Positions 59,134-64,000 of a stretch of DNA of 64,000 nt are shown here, piece by piece; position 1 is the first letter of the stretch; every line of letters begins with the position of its first letter. Under the pieces are notes generated by a model. It made no database searches, was not told the DNA's origin, and saw only the letters and a program-made list of their open reading frames with translations. Origin of the DNA: Sclerotinia nivalis (taxonomy: Eukaryota; Ascomycota; Leotiomycetes; Helotiales; Sclerotiniaceae); the NCBI GenBank assembly GCA_029531795.1, contig JAPEIS010000001.1, positions 4,774,001 to 4,838,000 on the forward strand, in the 5' to 3' direction. The translations under genes were made by a program, and so were the position numbers.

Positions 59134-62100
59134 CTTTTGTCAATTGTTTTTGCCGTTTTTATTTTTGGCAGTTTTGGAGGGGAGCAAATAAAAAGGAAAG
59201 ATGAAGGTAACACAGAACCAAAGTGAGTAGGTAGCATGCTATAGACTAAGCTAAGCTTATCAAGAAGGTGGAACTGCAGTTCTAGTGAATGCATTACTCT
59301 TTATAATATCATGTCTTGTGCCCCAAGCTCATACGCATCAGCAGCAGTTGTAGCTGATCTCAAAACACCCATCCTGGTATACATATCAATTGTATTCTTC
59401 TCAAGATCAGTGCAAAGCCTTGTGGTAGATCACGAGTTGTAGGCTTTGAACTGCGCCGGCCTGGATAATATAAAAGAAGTATTCATAACCGGCTACACCG
59501 CTAGTGGAGATTGGGTCAACTCATCTACCCTCCAAAACCTTTCCTGACTATTTTTCACTGATGCCGAGGATCATGTTGAGGCTCTAAATCCTCGCCGTTG
59601 AGAACATGTATCTCAGTGTAACAGAAAAGTACTAACATGGGCATCCAACTTCCTCAGGCTCGCAATGAAGAATATTCCGTCTTTTCTTTAATCCATTAAG
59701 CAAAACCAGCTATCGCCTTTAGGTTGTCACTATCATGTGTGAAACGTCGACGCGAATAGAACTGAATTGGGATTTTCCGACAAGACATATGTGTTTGAAT
59801 TTTTGAAAGATCTCCTCTTTCGCTATTTTAATATGATTGGTCATATTCAAAGTTTGAATATTGTCCAGGTGTATCTTGACTATGATTTATGTTGGGATTC
59901 AATGGACCTTTTGTATTAATGGGTATTGAGGAACATTCCCAGCCTAGCTGATCATAGAAGGTGATCACCGGCGGTAACAAATTCTTCCTTGAAAGGTCCA
60001 GTTACATTTGCTAAGAGGAACTTATAGACTCGAGCTACTCGTTGCATTGTCTTTGAATTCGAGGTTCATCGTTTCACAATGTCATCCTGGTAGATCGAAA
60101 CTGAAATTACATTCTGGCTACTATTCAAACACCGTGCATTGAAAAACTCTCTCGTCAGAAGTTTCCGATGCAACCGCGGCTATAGCCACGGTGGCATTGC
60201 CGTAAGTGTTTACATCTCAAAAGTTTCAATGATACAGCTTTAATAGAAAATTTCAACTTGAAGTCTAATGCCTCTCAGTTGTTCTTTTTTGGCTTGTTAA
60301 ATAGTATTCATTTTCATGTTTCTTGAGCAATGTATCACTGCAAGATAGTTGTTGCATCCATGATTGAAGACACAAAGTGTCAGAACATCATCGGTTATCA
60401 ATAAGCTAGAAAGACAATACTGTTTTCCATATTCACTCTCCAATTTATCTTGGAAGATAGGATCATTTAGAAGACTTATTTTCCACTCCGCATAAACTCA
60501 TATCTTTTTCAATATACTTACTGAATCTATCACGATATAGCATTATTTGATGTCCTTGTACATGAAATTGAGTTGGTGACTACTAGTGTAAGTGTCTTCA
60601 AGTTTCCCCCTCTTGGCCTCGCCTACAACTAGTGAAGGAAAGTATCTTCCGACAGTCTCCGGGAGACTAACCCTGATACAGAATGCTAAGAAATTTCGAT
60701 ATAATAGAACTTATCTTCTCAGATTCTCAATCTCACTATCTAACTGATTGAAACTAGCTGAATATGAGAATCACCAAGTTTAGATAATGACTAATTGTGT
60801 ATAAGGGGCGGAGTGAATCTAAGATTTAGACTTTTATACAATTTAAATAGTATCCCATAACTCGAACTACCATCTACTTTGGCTTGAATTTTATGTAATC
60901 TATATTACTCTATACTATTCATAATATATAAGATCTAATAATCTAGAATTTCAAGTTATATAGTAATATTGAAGCAGGATTGAATTTCGAAGTTGTAGTA
61001 TATGCGCTGATTGAAGTTTGTCAAAATTATATATTTAGTCTTCTCTTATTTCTCGTTGTATTCCGTTATACTCTTTAAAACTGTAAGTCTCATACCAGTA
61101 GCTTAATTGCTTTGTAAGACTTGTTACTATACTATTTTTTGGAGCTATTCCAAAGATTTGAGACGCGAGCGAGTAGCTTTCGGGATGACACGTAGTGGAA
61201 GGAAATCCAATCGATTTTCATCATCTAGATTCAGAATATCTAATGATGTTTGCTATATGCATAAAGATTCAACGCTCATGTCTTTCTCTCTATATTCATG
61301 GGATATGGAGAGACCAATTTTGCTAGATCTTATAAGTTAATCTCTCAAATACTTTAGCTCCTAGATATATAACTAGTGTTGCAATTAGTATTTTCTGTTC
61401 CTGAAATACCCATACTTTAGTGATACGCATCGAGAATTTTAAAGACATTCCAATAATTGTTATTAGATTTTATGTCACTGGGAGTATTGAAAATTTCTGT
61501 GATGTCGAATATCACTGGGGATATTCTGGAGTACTGGAATTTGTATAGTTTGAAGGTATTTCAACTCTGTTCGGCATTGGAATAGATCCAACGGCTGGAA
61601 AGTGTTAGAATGCCTTCAAACGATTCAAATTCCAATATTCAAAATTATCATCAATATTAACCCCTTTCGGATAACTCCTAGGACTGTAAGTGATATTGAA
61701 CTCTAGTATGGCCTTGATAACAGCCACCGTAGTACTACCGCGTACTACTTAAAACACTATATATAAGTGATATCTAGCTACGTCAGGAAGAATACATGAC
61801 TTCGAGTGATTGGATATTGCTGTTAGAGGTTCAAAAGATTGAGAGTATCTATATTTTATGTATTTCTTCAGATATAATCTCAAAGTTCTAATTTATCATA
61901 TATCAATCCGATGTTTTAGGATTCTGATCTTCATCCATTCTGATCCCATTCTCATGCTTTGCCTAATCGATTACATCGGATCCTTGCCTTCAATTACAGA
62001 GTAACTACTCCCATCTCCCGTGTAGAAAGGATATATATAGAACGGAAGCTAGTAAACGCTATCATGAAGGGTCGACTAGATGAAAACCACATTTCACTTT

Positions 62101-62666
62101 ACAAAACATAATGTTTCTTTATTTAAAATCATTGAGAACATACTCACAATCATGACCATCTAAAATAATAATCTTACTTCCATACCAAAAACGTGACTAT
62201 AATGCTTTACAAGCATCCAGGTCAGCGGATGCCGGTCCCGCAATTGTAAGTATTACCCCATTGGATTCTTTCTATAGCTACTAGACTTCTCATAGGCTGT
62301 CTGCTAAAATGAGGAAACTGACGAAGATATATATATCAAATAATCTACCTCCCTTAAAATTTCGACCTGCTCACTCCGGCAGTTATGTAACACATTCAGA
62401 ATTTCCTTCAATATTGCCGGCAAGAAGAAAGTTTCTAGGATTTCTAGAGATTACTAGCTCTTATAGAAGAAGATATAACTATCAATTTTGCTCAATTCGG
62501 TCTCATTATTTATATTGAAACTTTTCCCCTAAGTTTGCATGATATATACGACAAACCAATAAATATCAAACGCAAAGCAGCCAGCCGTTAATTATATAAT
62601 ACAAAATCAGAGAAGCAAACCATCCAAAAGTAAAGTCCCTAGCGATCATTCTAACACCCAACTTCA
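59134..62666. other. 3.5 kb AT-rich, gene-free region
   Basis: Rich in A, T and TA steps, most strongly at 60.7-62.1 kb. No open frame has protein-like composition and stops are dense in all six frames. It borders the tRNA on the left and the tyrosinase 3' end on the right. It looks like old decayed, possibly RIP-mutated repeat DNA, but no transposon protein fragment was recognised. Confidence 0.6.
59135..59138 (+). terminator. RNA polymerase III T4 terminator
   Basis: TTTT directly after the tRNA 3' end (59133), with a second T-run at ~59147. Confidence 0.75.
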
Positions 62667-64000
62667 TCATTTTCGAGAATTATCAAAAACCCCTGGGTAC
62701 GTCTTAAACTCACCCACCCACTTAAAATTCGCAAAAGTACCCAAATCCGCCGGAGCCGCAACCTCGACCGATTCCACCTTCACAACCGCACCTTGTAATG
62801 TACTAATATCAATTTCCTCTCCTCCCTTCTGAGCCTTCCATTCTAGATTCGCAGTCAAGTAATTAACAATCGTATTTTCATTCAAATCCGCCAGAGTACC
62901 CTCGTCATGTTTCTTGAGAAGGGCATCGGTTAGATGCACGTTACTTGAAGCAACTACATCATTGGGTGTCATGCTTTGGGTTCCGAGTGTAGCGTGCATT
63001 CCGACGAAAGAGGGATCTTTTGCCCAGGATGGAGGGGAGGCTTGGCTTTTCCCGAGGAATACCCCTACGCTGTAGGTGCCGTTGAGGGCGGTCCATGGTA
63101 AATCGATCTTGACGATCCAGTCGCGGGGAAGTGAGGTAGTGGTTGCTTGACGCTTTTTGAAAGCTGGGGAGCCGGCGTACAAGGCGACGATGTTTTGTTG
63201 GAGAGTGGTGTTGTCGGGATGATTGATGATTTCGGGGTAGGAATACCCGAAAGTTTCGATATTGCGAACGTCGGCTGACGAGAAGAACTTGCCGTTTGTG
63301 TCTTTGTGGAATGGAGTTAAAGCTTTGTTGTATTAGTATGTGAATACTTCTGTGAGAAATTGTGAAAAGAGACTTACGAGAGTTTTGGTCTTGATAAGAA
63401 CCTCGCGTAACAGTCCATGTGGCTGCTCCTTGTCGTGCTGTTTCGACATAAGTATCTGGGTAGACAGCTTGCCAAAGGGCGAGAAGTCTATCGATGTTTG
63501 CGTGGTGGAACCAGAAGATTGGATCGTAAGCAGCTACTGGAACGACGGACCTGCGTTGAAATTCATGTTAGTATTTCTAGTAAAGTCTTATTTAACGCCA
63601 CGAAGACAGGGATAGTCAGGATAGGACTATGAGAATAAAGTGATATGCGGATAATACTAACATGTGACCAGAATAGACGAGGCCTCCTGTCAATGTGTGC
63701 ACGGTATCGTGAATAGATTCTTTTGACAAGTTAGTTCATCGTTCCATGCGAATTTAAATAACCCATTTGTATTTACCAATGTTGCCGAAACCAGAACTGC
63801 CTGATCCTTTATTGCTGAAATGGTTATAGGGCTAAAGACGAATATTAGTAAAGGTCGTTTGACGATGAATAGGTTGATATTTTTCCAAATCAAGGTTTTT
63901 GTGAACACATACTTGCCAATTTGCGAACAAAGTCATGATCTGAGTTCTGAAATTCCGTAAATTGGCTTCCAATTGTGATTCTGCTTGATAATTTTGACTT
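62667..64000 (-). CDS. Tyrosinase (type-3 copper monooxygenase), 3' part; 5' end outside window
   Basis: Oxidises monophenols and diphenols to quinones, leading to melanin-type pigment or cross-linking. Exons 64000>..63913, 63831..63777, 63719..63662, 63550..63378 and 63322..62667 join in phase, about 340 residues. The central copper-B region is complete: ESIHDTVHTLTGGLVYSGHM with two His of the HxxxH type, then YDPIFWFHHANIDRLLALWQ with the third copper-B His. The N-terminal copper-A His residues would lie beyond base 64000. Before them, LEANLRNFRTQIMTLFANWQ is seen, then the typical WQPYNHFSNKGSG. The C-terminal domain (DWIVKIDLPWTALNGTYSVG, VGVFLG) is the lid of fungal protyrosinases that shields the site until it is cut off. 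The end is TYPGVFDNSRK. Intact as far as visible. Whether it is secreted cannot be judged. Confidence 0.93.

Noticed and set aside
58844..59143. 99-codon minus open frame overlapping the tRNA
   Set aside because: It runs through the tRNA gene and has no protein features.
1..64000. CRISPR arrays, phage, or intact transposons
   Set aside because: None seen: tandem arrays have no spacer structure and no transposase, integrase or reverse transcriptase motifs were recognised.

Overview
This is a 64 kb stretch of a filamentous ascomycete nuclear genome. Evidence: genes with many short introns (mostly 44-130 nt, GT...AG with CTAAC-like branch points), fungal-type families (NWD/NACHT STAND receptor, Rsc7/Swp82, Gid4, Per1, GH35 beta-galactosidase, tyrosinase), moderately AT-rich DNA and long non-coding spacers. 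Gene style and protein flavour suggest a leotiomycete of the Botrytis/Sclerotinia type; that placement is an impression, not a computed result.

Layout. 1-5.4 kb: 3' part of a Gid4 ubiquitin-ligase receptor, a small DUF4870-type membrane protein and a bHLH regulator, all on +. 5.4-13 kb: accessory and decayed ground with a frameshifted Ser/Thr-rich secreted-type relic (-), an F-box gene cut by a Trp-to-stop change (+), an intact GH5 glucanase-like gene (-) and an MFS transporter relic (+). 13.2-17.2 kb: an intact eight-exon NACHT STAND (NLR-like) gene whose P-loop lies on a 25-nt microexon. 17.8-20.8 kb: Dis3/Rrp44 exosome nuclease (-). 20.8-27.6 kb: long spacer, then the Rsc7/Swp82 chromatin-remodelling subunit (+). 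29.8-33 kb: purine-rich, repeat-rich spacer. 33-36.5 kb: glycerol-phosphatase-like HAD enzyme (-) divergent from the nucleolar GTPase Nug1 (+). 36.9-37.7 kb: SDR pseudogene with a missing core. 40.2-41.4 kb: Per1 (GPI lipid remodelling, +). 43.3-45.4 kb: homeobox regulator (-), followed upstream by a 9.7 kb gene desert. 55.1-58.4 kb: secreted GH35 beta-galactosidase (-). 59.0 kb: intron-containing tRNA-Pro(AGG). 59.1-62.7 kb: AT-rich gene-free DNA. 62.7-64 kb: 3' part of a tyrosinase (-).

The genes do not form one pathway. Conserved housekeeping genes (Dis3, Nug1, Rsc7, Per1, Gid4) alternate with accessory genes and at least four degraded genes, the usual mosaic of a fungal chromosome arm. 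No biosynthetic gene cluster, intact transposon, CRISPR array or viral insertion was seen. The features most worth following are the NLR-like gene with its P-loop microexon, the Trp-to-stop F-box gene, the SDR gene lacking its cofactor-binding core, and the long regulatory-type desert upstream of the homeobox gene. Splice junctions were derived by hand from phase consistency and splice motifs; no alignment or database search was run.
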